From contig CM060731.1 in NCBI GenBank assembly GCA_030704615.1, positions 10,976,001 through 11,036,000 on the forward strand: a stretch of DNA of 60,000 nt, given 5' to 3'. A program made the position numbers and the translations under genes. Position 1 is the first letter of the stretch; each line of letters starts with the position of its first letter. Below the pieces are notes generated by a model. The model had not been told where the DNA came from. It saw only the letters and a list, made by a program, of their open reading frames with translations, and made no database searches. Shown piece after piece: positions 12,301 to 25,232 of this stretch. Origin of the DNA: Takakia lepidozioides (taxonomy: Eukaryota > Streptophyta > Takakiopsida > Takakiales > Takakiaceae).

Positions 12301-15000
12301 GAGAAAGTTCTCACCACCTAACCTACTAACCACAGGCCTCCATGTGGTTTGGGGGCATCTGTCTTGCGACAATTGCCAGTACCTAGCTACTACCTCTGAT
12401 GGCTTGCAGAATACCGCATTCATTTACGGTACCTCCGATCGAGGCGATCCTGAAGTCCTCGATTCCCTTCGTTCATGCCAATCTTGGTGGAACGAGTGCA
12501 GTTGCGCAGCTTCCTGCGCAAGGTTCCCAATGCCTTTGGCCCATGTGGGTGTTATTATCATGTGGGCAATTTTGGTTAGTGGAGTTTTGACCTCATTTGG
12601 AAGGCTACACTCACTAATCAATGCTTCGCTCTCTAGGCCTGTTGCTGCCACATGGTCTCCACTTACACAAAGAGGTCACCGGTGAGCACCATGCCTGCAG
12701 CCTTAATAATGAACCTCCAGCAAGCTTGCTCGAGAGCTCCCTGTCCACTCTCTGTTGCTACTTACAGAGCTGAGCTACTCTTGACTCCCCCTCATCATCG
12801 TAGCTAGTTCGATCACCCGCTCTGCTAACTTATTACTCGCTGCTTTACGGCCTGCACCTGCCTCGGCCTGCTTGGCTGTGCTCGCAAGCCACAGCAAGCG
12901 TGTCCCTGCGCTTGGCCGGGTGCGCCTAGGCCCACCCACGGAAACAGTCTTGCGGCCAAAAGAGAGAGAGAGAGCGAGCGAGCGACGGGGCCTTGACTGG
13001 GCTCGCAGGGCGCCGTGCGGGCCCGACGCGCAGCGCACGCGGACGGCGACGACGGAGCGCCGGGACCCGCCCGGCCTGCCCGCCGCCACGCCGCGCCTGC
13101 CCGCGCCCTCTGCCCGCAAAGCCTGCCGCGCTGTCGGCGCCGTGCTTCTCGTCTTGGCGTGCCGGCCCTTTGGCCTTTTACACTCCCGGCCTTCATCCAT
13201 CCCTCTCGTTAGGGTTTTCCTCTTGGATGCGCTTGCATGTGGGGCAAGTGTGATTCCCAGTTTCGGGAGGCGACCCCACATATCCCTGCAGAGGCATGAC
13301 CCATAATTAGTCAACAGTGACCCGCTGACACGAGTCTGCCACAACTGAGTGCGAGTGATACGATATCATGTGATTACTTATAATGAGATTTTTTAGCGTG
13401 GTACCGCAGGCAGTCGCTAGTGTTAAGTATGTCGATTAATGTCCACATGAAGCTCTGGTTCGAGAATGATAAAAAAAAAAGGGGCTGCTTTATTGGATAT
13501 GAATGATCACACTTATGCGATTCCGACTGCGGAATCAAAGACATGCTGAGTCATAATTAATTAGTTGACACTAAATCAGGTGTTGGTGACGCAACCCACA
13601 TTGCGTTTACTTACCCACACTCGTCTGCATCAGAGTTGACCCACCCAGGAATTTTGTGTTGGTTCGCGACGACTTGTGGAAAACAGGCTTTTGGTTTTGT
13701 TTGTAAGACTGTGTTCCCTCTCCACACGGGTAATAAGTAAGTAGTAACTACATTTTGGGTGACGGGGATTGTAACCCCGTTTAATTTCCTGTAAATGTTC
13801 CTTCCTCTCCATTTCAGGAGCACGCCAAACATGGGCGCTTCCTCCAGATTATTCATCCAGCATCCTTAATGAATGATGAATGAAAACCCGTGACTTGTGT
13901 AAAGGTTCCATGCGACTTCATTTCCTTCCTTTACTGTCGCCAGCATTCTTTCAATTATTCCATTGACAATTCTGTCACACAGATTAGTGACCCCACCTTT
14001 TTAGCTCTCTCTCTCTCTCTTCCCATTGCCAACATGCCTTCTTCAAAATTTCCATCGGATTGGTCATCAGTCCGACGGATAAATTACATTCAACAACACC
14101 AAAAAAAAATGACTTTGTTTTTCTCTGTCCAGGTATTGATGAGCACTACGTACGATGAGCCCAGCATGGGGCCCATTTACAAAAATACAAGAGTAATAAC
14201 GTAATAACCAGAAAGGCTATACACATAGCACTGAATAAAATAGAGCCCAAAGCTTCGATTCGATTCGGTTCGGTTGGAGCTGCCTGCACTTGGAAGCCAA
14301 CACAACACTCCTCCACTCGTGAAGGCGAATACAATACACAAGTGGGTGTGGGATGGAGTAGGCCGACATAGTGGGTGTAGGGCACGGGCGTGAGGGAGGT
14401 CGCAGGCGCAGCACAGCCATAGCGTGCAGGCCGGCCAAGTAAGTAAAGGCGCCACAAATGGGGCGTGGTGGAGTAAAGGAGCGGGGGCCAGCCGCGGTAG
14501 CAGAGCAGCCAAGGCAGGCAGAGTGGCGGTGCGGCCACGGGCCCACCGCAGCAGACAGCGCGGGCAGGCGTTGGGCGAGGGCAGCGTGCGCGACGTGCGG
14601 CCGCACACGCCACCCTCCCGCGCCTCGCCATACGCCACTTGGCCCGCCTCGCCCCCCCCCCTTCAACGGTCACTGCGCCGCTCTCCGTCCCGATATACTC
14701 TACTTATCCCCCCTCCCTGCCTCCATCTCTGCGTCTCATCATCAAGCCCCTCAATAATGTATCCTCCTTCCTTCCTACTCTCTCTCGGGATGAATACCTA
14801 GTCTTTCATCTCCCAAAATTTCAGTCCCCACCCCACCTACCTCCCGGGAAAAAGCACTAGAGTCCAGCAGCCGGAGATTATAAGGCTGAACCTGGGTTGA
14901 ACAGAAGTCGACGCTGCAAATAGAGAGCAAAGAAAATAAGTGTAGCAGCTGGACTCAGCTTGACAGGATAACATTTTTCTCATGCGGGGTCACCGTAATT
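9190..15000. other. Non-coding region with alternating GC-rich islands
   Basis: GC-rich, CpG-rich blocks stand out at about 9190-9540, 10150-10850, 11420-11930, 12830-13230 and 14390-14700, separated by AT-rich stretches. Each block has overlapping open frames on both strands and in several frames, the usual effect of few stop codons in GC-rich DNA; none gives a recognisable protein. A (GA)n/(GAGC)n microsatellite lies at 12961-12987 and a (CT)n run at about 14007-14021. No gene can be supported. Confidence 0.6.
9527..9675 (+). repeat. Cluster of TCACTAA/TGACTCA-like motifs
   Basis: Within about 150 bp the sequence repeats CACTCACTAA, CCTCACTAAC, GCTCACTATTA, TTGACTCACTAAC and CGACTCACTAA, mixed with TAACCC. 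Related motifs recur near 11011-11040 and, inverted, near 11925-11962. TGACTCA resembles bZIP/GCN4-type sites. It may be a degenerate minisatellite or a cluster of binding sites upstream of the ERF gene. Confidence 0.5.
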
Positions 15001-18000
15001 ATGTGCCGGACTGACCTCGTATCTGACCTTCCTACATTTTTCTGCTTTGTACTTACAAATGCCGGGAGGGGGTCAAAATGAAGGCCTGTCTTTTAGGGCA
15101 CCTCCAAAATCGCAGTAATGACATTCCAGGGAAAGCTTGTACAATCGTTCAAGTCTGAATCCCTCCGGCCCTGCCACACCCTCTGTTTCCGTTCTCCAGA
15201 AACATTTAGCGCCAATCCGGGACCCATGCCTGCCTGCCTGCGTAGGCCCACAGCTACCTGCCGACCTACTTGCTCGCTGGTTGTAGCCCTTCTGTTTGAC
15301 GGGTTGCGGCCCAAAACAGTACCCACCCGCCCTGCTGTCTTTTCAGCCGCCCCCCTATGACTATCCCGAAGCTCCTTGAGGAATTCTGTTGCCAGGAAAT
15401 CCGTTCGGCCGAAATTCTGCCGGCCGGACAGTACCAACCGCCGCCGGACTTTATACTAGAAAAACGGGGAGAAGTTTTTGGGCAAATCCAACAAATGCAC
15501 GACACTAAAATATTGCCCAAGTCCCCCCTCCGGTTTGTATGATATCCCGTGTTGTTCCGTTTGCTCTACGATTTTGGATCCTGAGTTTCCAAGGTCCTGC
15601 TTCAAACTTGTTTGCATTGCAACTATTTTCTCTGTACTTTGGCAACAGTGCCTACCGACATGCAAGATATATGTATATTATATGCATGTAATATTAATAT
15701 TACTGTATATTAATGTGGTATTATTCTGTACATCACACCGAATCTGTACATATTGTGTGAGGCCCTCATATTGGATATAGAATTGAGATCCCCCCCACCC
15801 CACCCCCCACTTCATTGAAGTAGATGTTAGAGGAGCCCTGTACAGTATAAAGAAAAGGCTATGGGCATGATGATGCCGTCAGCATGGGGAGATCTTAGAA
15901 GCCATCCTGATTCCTTGCCATTTATAAAGCGACTTTTCTGTAGCAGCAGTCCAGTCTTTAAACCATCCATCATCCGCAGACCTCATAATTCATCTAGATT
16001 AAATACATCTCATCCAACCTTGAATACCAAATGCTTGTAGGCACATTAAAATGAAGTAAAGCGGTCAGTGTGGTTGGGTGTCATTAACACATAGTGGAGA
16101 CAGATCAAGGGGGTAGGCTTTCTGTAACAATTAACACTTGGACTCAACTTTGAAAGGGGGTCTTTTCCCTGACAGGTTGTTTAACGTTTAACAATTAAAG
16201 GGTTTACTGACGGTAAATTCTATTCAAAATATTACCTTGCCAAATCCCGAAAACAGACTATGGAAGTAGGGTTTTGGAGAATATATTTCTCAGAACTTTT
16301 CAATGTTGAAGACTTTTAACCAATATCTTTAAGAGGTACTAGGCATTGAAATTTGAAAAAATATATTTTTGGTTTGGATCTAAAATATATTATAATAGTT
16401 ACTTTAAAAGTTTTGAATTTACGCCAGTCAGCGTGATTATTTGCACTCCAGGACACAGGCCAGCACCAGGACCCTAAATACTAAGTAGTACTAACTGTGG
16501 TGGTTTAACTCTGAAAATAATTTGATGGGGTGAGCGTTTTTGTCCCTGTCTGGCGTTGGCCATCGCTCTTGCCATACCGCAATAAAAAGGCCCCCCCTGC
16601 GTTTGCACTGGGACACTCAGCAAAGGTACGCAAAGTAGGTGACCAATAAAACACTGATCCATCCATCCATCCATCCACCCTTACTAAGGGTGCCACCTTT
16701 CTGAACTGTGATACAGTGCTCTCACAATAAATAAGTCGCTGATAAGTAGATAAATACCCTCCTCCATACATGTAGTAATTAGCCAAGGGGCCAGGCCGGA
16801 AAATCAGGCATGTCGCCCATCTCTCTTGGTTAGCTTGGCTGTGCGTTGTAGGTATGGATCCAATCCGCTGTCCCAACAAGTATGACCCATCCATCATTCC
16901 CTGTTTGAACGGGAGGTTTTCCCTGAGGGAAAACAGGACAAGGAACAGCGGTCCATCCTCGGCAAGCCCACCCACGAGATGTCAAGTATGCGTACAAGGT
17001 GAAGCAACGACGGTCTCCCATGATGAGAAAAAAGGATATGTACTTGATGGTGAATGCGGGATCAATCCTAGACTACAGGAAGGCTCGGGAATCGGCAACA
17101 AGCAGAAGGCAAGGCGGAAAGAAGCGAGAGTCAGCAAAAGGTGGGGTAGCCGTTATCGAGATGACGCAGCAGAGCAGCATGACAAAAGCGCAGTAAAAGC
17201 TGTGGCGGTTTGGCGTCAGAGCAGCGCGGCGCAGACTTGGCGATCATCGATGGCGTGCTGCGCCCGTGTCCGGCTGCGCTGCAGGCCACGCGAGTCGCGA
17301 CGCGCGCCTGCCGTGGCCGTAGGCCGCCGCCGCCTTTTCTCCTCGCCTTTTCCGCACTCTCTCTCTTCCTTTTTTCTGGGCGCTGGCCGCAGGAATTAGG
17401 TCAAGCTCCCGAGAGGAGTTGCTGCGAAAGTGGGCGGACTAGGGTTTACTGTTGAAGGATGATAGGGGTTTTATGAGGGTTTTGCGTAGTTAGGTCGGAC
17501 GTTTTACATTTGCATGCCAACTGTGATGGATTCCTGTCCGTATGGAGCATTGATCGGTTGGAAGTGTTTGATAGGTTGTGAAATTGTAGGTTGTGTACTG
17601 AGATTTGCAGCGCCTGTAACAGCTTCAGGAAAAAAGATAATGTCGCTGGGGTGGAGATTTGATCTACCTACCTCCACTTTGCTTGGATGACAAGCGTCTG
17701 CTGCAACAAAACTTCTGAAGCATTGTACTGAGTTGGAGGCATGATGTCTCTGATGTCTTGCTACTGGTCCATCGCTCAACTTTATTCATCGCTTTGAGTC
17801 TTTACCACTCCTGCCCCACCCAAAAAAAGTCTTCTGTGCGCTTCAAAATCCAAGCCATAGCAAGTCCACACACAAATGATAAAGAGATGCCGCTGCTACG
17901 CTCAACATGCAACCACATCAGCGATTTTCTTTTTAAAATCTGGAAAACAGCACGAGGCTACTGAGATTTGCAGGAAATAGCCGAATATTCTGTTCCTCTA

Positions 18001-18190
18001 TTGAAATTTGGATAGAATCATCCTCCTCTGTACTTTCATCCATTGATATCATCCATATTTGGCGAATTCATCCAGAGTCTATTTTTCATTTGGTGATTTC
18101 ATCCATGAAAAAACAGGGAATTTGCAACAGAACAGGGCCCACAAGTTTTCTACTCAAGAAGCGGTGTCCCATTTGGACGCCTTCACGGCG
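15001..18190. other. Intergenic stretch with simple repeats, no gene seen
   Basis: Mostly unique-looking sequence with AT-rich patches (15660-15730, 16190-16430), a C-rich tract at about 15790-15810, a (CCAT)n run at 16659-16678 and a GC-rich block at about 17160-17400. TTCATCCA is repeated loosely at 18010-18110. Open frames are short or lack similarity. Confidence 0.5.
16659..16678 (+). repeat. (ATCC)n microsatellite
   Basis: Five consecutive ATCC units are visible just before CACCC. This is a simple sequence repeat with no other feature. Confidence 0.85.
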
Positions 18191-18191
18191 A

Positions 18192-18276
18192 GGTTACTGT
18201 GAAAGAGGTTATTTTTTCCTCTCACTATAATTAAGGGGCCTGATTTGTGAGCTGTCGCTCCCAGGTGTTTCCCTTT
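18192..18276 (+). repeat. Dispersed ~85 bp repeat, copy 1
   Basis: This segment runs from GGTTACTGTGAAAGAGG through CTCACTATAATTAAGGGGCC and GAGCTGTCGCTCCCAGG to CCCTTTT. It is almost identical to 21603-21688. Copy 1 ends in a long T run. It may be the end of a short retroelement or MITE; the flanks of the two copies differ. Confidence 0.75.
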
Positions 18277-19115
18277 TTTTTTTTTTCAAAGAAGCAAAGA
18301 ACTGGTGAAACTAGTTACAGTATTGGAGCTTGATTTCGGAATGTCAAATCTTCCCGCCATCTCTTCAGAGTGACATGGAACTGAGGGAGAGTAAACCAGT
18401 GTTGGACCAGTATATAAGTCTTGGGCGGGTATCAAGTAGGATAAGGGTAATGGTATGAAGGATCATACCAGGTACCTACAAGGGCAAAACCTGGCTGGTT
18501 GGGTAGGATACATGGACTTCTAAAACCCTGGCTAACAGTCTGGTCTTCTTCCTCCAATACCATGCATGCGTCGGTTGAGGGACAGGATGCACAGGATGCA
18601 CGGTAGGGTCTAGGGTAGTTTGAGGTTAGGGATACTAACTACATAGAGGGTTTTCAGGAGGGCACTTCAGTGAGGATAGAGGCAAGGCCTTTTTTATTTA
18701 AAAGAAATGGAGGAAGCTCTTAAAATTTTATTCGAATTATTTGAGGGAAAAAAATTAAAACCCTAGGGTGCCCGGAGGCTGCCATAAGGCATGTTCTCGC
18801 GGTGGGACCATTTGAACAGTTGAAATGACCATTTGAATAGTTGGAATCTTAATATGATTTAAAGGGCCTCCGTCCCTTTTTTATTTTTATTTTTAAGAGT
18901 TAGAAAGAACTGCACTAGTATAGCTGGTACCAGACCCTGGCACATACCAGGCTGGTATGACTTTTAAAAATTTGTTTAATACCATACCATATACCCTACA
19001 AGGCTAGCAAATTTACACATCTTGATACCAGTACCATACTGGTTTGAATAATTCAACTCTACCCCAATACCTTTACCCTAGTGGTGTCAAAAAACCATGA
19101 TACATTTCCAACACC

Positions 19116-19255
19116 GGAGTAAACTCCAGTGGGGGGGGCACAGGGATACACGAGGAGGCGTGTAACTCCACTTGGGGTTACATTAGGTTACAGGACAAGG
19201 TGTGTAACTCCACTCGGGATTACATAGAGTAGACGGTAACTCCACTCGGTGGAAC
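19116..19255 (+). repeat. Short repeats with GTAACTCCACT core
   Basis: GTAACTCCACT(C/T)GG occurs near 19162, 19204 and 19236, with a degenerate copy near 19118, interleaved with GGTTACA/GGGTTAC motifs. It lies close to the tRNA-derived element at 19417-19472 and may be part of the body of the same SINE-like repeat. Confidence 0.55.
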
Positions 19256-19416
19256 CCACACTTGATCTCGAAATTTGACTAAGTTGACTAAGTATAAAAT
19301 GGACTAACGAGGATTACATGAGAAACCTGGGTTACACTAATAGCTAGGGTAACAAGGCTTATATGAGGGACCGGGGTTACAAGAATATCCAAATTACACT
19401 ATAAGAATCTCCCTTC

Positions 19417-19472
19417 GGGAATCAAACCCAGAAACTCGCCCCTTGCAATGTTATCACCTTACCATCATGCTA
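19417..19472 (-). repeat. tRNA-derived SINE-like head
   Basis: On the minus strand a pol III A box (TAGCATGATGG, 19462-19472) precedes a B box-like GGTTTGATTCCC (19417-19429) at tRNA-like spacing. The arms do not form a full tRNA, so this is better read as a SINE promoter region than a tRNA gene. Confidence 0.6.
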
Positions 19473-20853
19473 CCCACCACAGCTTGAAACCCATTCGGAT
19501 TCTTAAAGTATTTAATAGTGATACCGAGGTAAGAGGGGGTGGGGAGGATTTGACAGGGGCCCCGCCGGAGGAGAATCCTACGGAATTATCGTCAGATCGT
19601 TTTCGTCCATTAAGTTCTTACATTATTCCTATTGTCTTCCCTTGAGACCTCACTTCCAGAAAATCACAACATATATACATTGTGGTAGTTACTATTTTAT
19701 GATATTGTTGTCGTTTTCTCCCACTATACTTGGGACACTTGTTTACAAATGTGACAAAAAGAATCCATAAGCAAGTGCATAGCCCAACATCGGACAATGT
19801 ATGGCCTTAGTTGTCGGCAAGGAAATACAGCAAACAAACAAGAACTTAACTTTGGCTGTAATTAGTTGTCACAAAACATCTCCTCAGCCGGTATTGTGTA
19901 ACAACTTATCATACCCTTCTAGTTTGTCCGGAGTGTTTATTTGACGACAAGTGAGATCGTGCATTGTCCATATTCATCTTCAGAAGCAACATGCAATCTT
20001 CAGAAGCAACGTAACCAAACAAATTGGCTTCTAAACTTTTTCTTCTTACAAGAGGGGTGATGTTATTGACGACCTTTAGTCACATCCAGGCGAAGTGTGT
20101 TGGTTCTAGCATTGCACCATACTCTGGGATGCAAGGTTGGTAGCAAGAATCTAGGTCTTTTTCTTCTTTTCTTAACATAGCCAATCAATAGCTTAAATGG
20201 ATGGAGCACTGGAATTGTGTGTGGAATAATATTCTCCATGGGTTTGCTTGGTGAGGTTACTTGGAAAGAGGTTAGTTTTTCATCTTACTATGATTATGTG
20301 TCCCATGTACTCCAAGAAAAAGATATGTGACTTCAGTTGAATGCTGCTATATTAGGAGGGGGTGGGCGGCGCAATTGGGCAGGGGGGGTTGGAAACCTTG
20401 CTGGGCTCACCTCGCCGTGAAGCATCATGCTGTCGGCCCGGCTTTCTCTCAGCTTATGTCTTATCTCTCCTCCCTATGCCCCTCCGACCTTCTAATATTC
20501 TCTTTCGCGCGGATTCTAGGCCCAACCACACAGAAATGTAAATCAAGGGCTTTGTTTGCCGGCTTGAATTTGTCAATGGATCATGGTTGGGGGATTTCTG
20601 GCACTATTGCAAGGCAATTTTTGTAGGCCGGCCAATTTGATTCATGGATGCTTCCAATGCACGCTAAGCCCCAATTTCTTAATTCACGGTTAGTAGTAGT
20701 ATAACCCAGGTCCGCTTTGGCCATTAGAACAAATGACATGACAGCAAATAAAGTAGGACGCCCCCAAGAGAGCGTAACCTTATGGTGTCGCTTCACCACA
20801 AGGGCTACTGCCTTCCAGCTGAAAGGTGGACACCTTCATGACACACAGACCAT

Positions 20854-20907
20854 GGGTTGAACCCACAACCGCATCCAACGTGGTATGTGCCCAATACCAC
20901 TGGGCTA
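20854..20907 (-). repeat. tRNA-derived SINE-like head
   Basis: Minus strand: an excellent A box TAGCCCAGTGG (20897-20907) and a B box-like GGGTTCAACCC (20854-20864) separated by about 32 bases. A SINE body would extend to lower coordinates; its end is not clear. Confidence 0.65.
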
Positions 20908-21602
20908 CATGCTGGTGGCAGCATAGTGTTAAGAGGGGGACGGCTGATTTTGGATGGACAAGGTGTTTACTTACGACAATCTTGTCAACTAAAAACATCG
21001 GAAAAGGCAAACTCATTTTCTGCAACGGACATGATTATTTGATTTTTATTAGGTCTGTCAAAATGAAACCCGGGTGAAAAGGAAAGTCTTCGATTCTTCC
21101 CTACATTGGGGAAATTATAATCTGAAGTCCGAATAGAGTGATGAATACCGTTCACGGAGAGTAGGAGTGTTCCTGGATTTTTGGTACAGTCTGATGGGAA
21201 GCGGCTACTAGTGCCGTAATGGCTCCACTGCCACCCTTTCATTCACATTTAATAAAAACCCCTGCATTTTTCTCACTTTACTAACAATATCTCCAAAACA
21301 AAAAAAAATCTCATCGTTACCTTTTCATCCATTTCTGCTCATCTCCAAATAAGGTCTTCCAACTTATACGATGTTCTGGTACTCCACAATTTAATAGTAA
21401 TAATAATAAATGCGATATAGATAACTGGCGAATTTGATTTTAGAAAAGGATATTTTACCCGGGGAGGTTCATTCATTTTAGGTGTCCTCTGGGCAAAGCT
21501 ATAATAGGGACTTCCACTCTCCTCTTTTAGGGCAGGACTAAAAAATGTAATGGTAGGATGAGAAATGAACTGGGACTCAGACAACAGGACTATGCGAAAG
21601 CC

Positions 21603-21688
21603 GGTTACTGTGAAAGAGGTTATTTTCTCCTCTCACTATAATTAAGGGGCCTGATTTGTGAGCTGTCGCTCCCAGGCTTTTCCCTTTT
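21603..21688 (+). repeat. Dispersed ~85 bp repeat, copy 2
   Basis: Nearly identical to 18192-18276, including the AATTAAGGGGCC core and the GCTGTCGCTCCCAGG end; here the T run is replaced by CCCTTTTATAATTATAAAA. A weak third relative, GGTTACTTGGAAAGAGG, begins near 20254. Confidence 0.75.
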
Positions 21689-23550
21689 ATAATTATAAAA
21701 AAAACAGGACTGGAGATATCTGATTTGTAGGATAGAGGGACAGAAAACAACTCGGGACAGGCCAAAACATTACACTACTAAAAAATGAAGTGCAGGCCGG
21801 GTACGGCAGACCTACCTGCGTGATGGTAGGCAATGTGAACACAGAGCTACGCTGCACACTACAAGTATATCATTCAATTTTTGGCGGTTTCCATTGTCTC
21901 ACAGTCGAGATACCTGAGTGAGGTGTGAATCAATAATTAAGTTGGTTGTGTTTGCTCATGCGCCATAACTGAGCGGCGCGGAGCATCGAGAGGGAGGAGG
22001 GCAGGCAGCGGGGCAGGCACGGCGCAGCGAAGCGCGGGCAGCGCAGCCTAGATCCACGGAATACAACGCGCTCGCATGCAACGCAGACGCGAGAGAGGGG
22101 CGCGCAATGAATGCCGCGGCGTGCAGCCGGCGTGGGCGCTGCATATTCCCGCGCCCGCACGGCAGCGCGCCGGACAAGCCCTGCCACCCTCGCCCGCCGC
22201 ACCGCCCCGCCCCACCCGCGCGCCCCGCCGGAGATTTCCCATCACCGCGCTGGCAGTTCCGTACGGGCCAACCCCGGGCGTGTGTCGCCGCCCTGGCGAC
22301 ACGACAGCCCCCACCCTACGATATTGCCAGCGCCGGCACTTTTTCCGCCGGCGGGCGACTGGGGCGTATGACGGCGACAGACGCTTCCCTGACTGCCGAC
22401 CAGTCAAAGCAGAGCGGGGGTGGTTAGTAAATGCGTTAACCATGGTTAATGCCTCGAGCGCGGCACGACGGCGACGCTATGATGGCGCCGTCTTATGACC
22501 CCGTATCATGGCCCCGACTTAAGCCTTACGCCTGCCCCTCTTCTTTATTTCCTTAGCCGTAAGGCTGCCCCTTTTGTTTATTTTCTCTGCCCGCACGGAC
22601 CGTCACAGCCTACCTTTACGCAACTAATGCTGACCCAGTTTTTTCTCCGGGTCGGTTCTCCGTGTTCGTTTCTGCGTTCCCATGTGCGTACCGGGGAATG
22701 TTACGCAAGCGGGCTTCATTCGTCCATTTGTTAGGCGTTTGATTTTTTGGTGTTGGTCCAATGGCATTGTCCACATCGCTTGCGACGATGATAATGGCAA
22801 CAATTTTTGTCTCTGGCTTGGTCCCATCGGAAGAGATGCTAGTAAACATTATGAGACATCATTGTTGTAGGTCCGTGTAGGGCTCGCATCCGGCAACGAC
22901 CACACCTCTTGACCCTATAGCAAACAATCGCAATAGAAGCTTCTTCCCCACCTTTATGCGCTACAGCTCCGCACTACGACTTCCTCCGCTACTAGACAGC
23001 AGAAAGGCCCAGCATTTGTGGTCAATGGAACAAACAAAGAAAGATAGTTGGAGTGGAATAGTAACTCCGGAGTTCCATACCATGGTCCCACTCAAGAGAA
23101 GGCAAGGGCGTGGGGCCAAAAAACGACGCCCTCGTCCACACTTCATCTTTGTCGCCCATCTTATAGGCTATTTCTCTTGTCATGTTCAAGAGTCTTCGTC
23201 TCTGGACTCTTGTTTTCTTGGGTTGATACAAAGTTGTAATGCAGACTCCAACCGAATATGGCATCTTTGACCCGGGTGTAGCCACAGAGAGGCAATTTGT
23301 GCACTTGCTTGTGCCCGACGTTCATCATTCATGAGAATGTTTTCTCGAGTCTTACTCTGGTTTCCGGAAAATGTAATGTCCTTCAACAGATGACTGTCAA
23401 AGCACAGATAATTTTAACAGTTCATCATAGCAGAACACCCCCTCCCGTGGACTGGCTGCATACAAATCAGACCCATAGTTTTACAAAAAGAGAAAAACCG
23501 AACCTCTTTACGAGGCACGGAAGGGGAAGAATGTGAAAGTAAGATGCAAG

Positions 23551-23611
23551 ATATGAACCCGGCACCACCCCCTGGTTGGCACTGGGGGTTGAGCTTACTT
23601 GGTTGGGCATC
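23551..23611 (-). repeat. tRNA-derived repeat, degenerate
   Basis: Minus strand: TGCCCAACCAAGTAAGCTC (A box region, about 23593-23611) and CCGGGTTCATATC (B box-like, about 23550-23562). The A box lacks its final GG, so this is an older or weaker copy than the others. Confidence 0.4.
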
Positions 23612-24382
23612 TTCCCTATCGGCCTGAGGTGTAAAGGTTTAGCGGCCAGCATGGATTGTCCAATACCAGCGTTGTAGGGGTGTGTAGCAGAAATAAGTTG
23701 GAAACAGTCAAACATCTGCCGAACATCTGCCGAAATATTCTAACAACGCAACCCCCAAAATAATTTTGGATGGTATGCCGGAGTATAAAATGATAATATC
23801 CGGCAAGCAGGTGGGCAGCACCTTCAGAATTTCATCTATATCGTAACATCAGTTTGAACGCTGATTGATTCCACTTTGTGGTCTTACACCACCACCGTTC
23901 CCTCACTTCATCACCGGAACCTCCATCGGCGCTACGAACTTCCCTCCCTCGTCATTCATCCGTCACCCCAACGAGAACTGTCGGGACTAGCCCGCTTCGT
24001 ACAGGACAGTCACCGTCGCCTCGCCCACCCCGGTCGGGAAAGCATCCGGGGTTGAAGTTTAACCCCGGTCACCGGGAGGCCCCGTCGCCGGCCCCCGGCA
24101 AACCGAAGTGTGTACCCGTTCCGTAGGCCCGGCGTCCTGCGCCCCCGGCCCCCTCCGCCGACATTTGGTCGCCGCTTTGACTGCTGCCTCGCTTGCCGGA
24201 ACCCTCCTCCACCCCGACATCCTGCCCTGCCGCGTGGCGCCCCTGTACGGCTTCCGTGTCCTTTTTCATCTCTTTTAACTCTTAACCTAAGTTGGATTTT
24301 TGTAGTGTAGCACCTCTTTCACGCCACAATTATGCTGTTCCTATCACAAATCTCCTTCTACTTACCAAAACGGGGTCTATGC

Positions 24383-24428
24383 GGGTTTGAGCCCAGAACC
24401 GCCGAGTCCGTGGCTAGCCACTGAGATA
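24383..24428 (-). repeat. tRNA-derived SINE-like head
   Basis: Minus strand: A box TATCTCAGTGG (24418-24428) followed by GGGCTCAAACCC (24383-24394), a B box-like motif. The spacing (about 24) is shorter than in a tRNA. Confidence 0.5.
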
Positions 24429-25185
24429 CCGTCATGTGAGATTAGGACAGCAAGGCATCGAGTTACAAATATAGGCAGGTACCTACCGCGCCGTGAATTG
24501 CATGTCCAATACGCCGCCCAGGCCCCCACCGTGGCGACCGGTCAGCGCTGCGCTCATGCACGGCCTGATCCCCGGCGGCGTGCAAGGCCGGGCACCCTGC
24601 CTGCCCCTCAAACAATTCCCTTCCGTTGGATGCAGTTCGGGGCGCCTGCCCGCCGTCAGATGGCGAGAATCCGGTGAAGAGCAATTTATAGGCAGCCGCT
24701 GCAGCAACTGTCCTTATTCCCAACCGGTTTCGCCACATTCTTTCTCGCCGTGGCGAAACTGGCGAACCTCCCCGGCGACCTTCGGCGATTGGTGGCGAAA
24801 CCCGCCGTGGCCGTACGGAAGGCCACCGGCGGCGGGAATTGTGAGAAGGACCGAGAGGGGCGGGCGGTCGGCGACAGTGCCGGCGCACGCCCCGCGCAGG
24901 CCCGCGTTGCGTGCGGGGCCGACCTTGTCACGCCGCCGGCTCCCTCACGTGGTCCTTTACCCGCTGGTCCTCGCTCTTCTCTTTACCCATCAGTCCCCCC
25001 CTCGCTATTACTCCATCTGCATAAGCAAATACTGCCCCTTCCTTCCTTCCTTTCTTTCCACCGTCCGACGTACCGATACCCGTATCACAGTGTATTATAC
25101 ACTATTACGTACATATTCACATACGTACCTACGTACTCTGGTGCGTACGCATCCCGTATTGGTCCTGTACGGTGAGAAGCCGCGA

Positions 25186-25232
25186 CGGTAGGTAGGTAGG
25201 TAGATAGGTAGGTAGGCAGATAGGTAGGTAGG
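25186..25232 (+). repeat. (GGTA)n microsatellite
   Basis: Tandem GGTA units, interrupted by GATA and GGCA variants. The flanks from about 25100 to 25380 are rich in TACGTAC/GTACCTAC, which suggests expansion and decay of the same tetranucleotide. Confidence 0.85.

Noticed and set aside
16505-16975. 156-codon minus-strand ORF
   Set aside because: No recognisable domain, crosses the ATCC microsatellite and lacks neighbouring exons.
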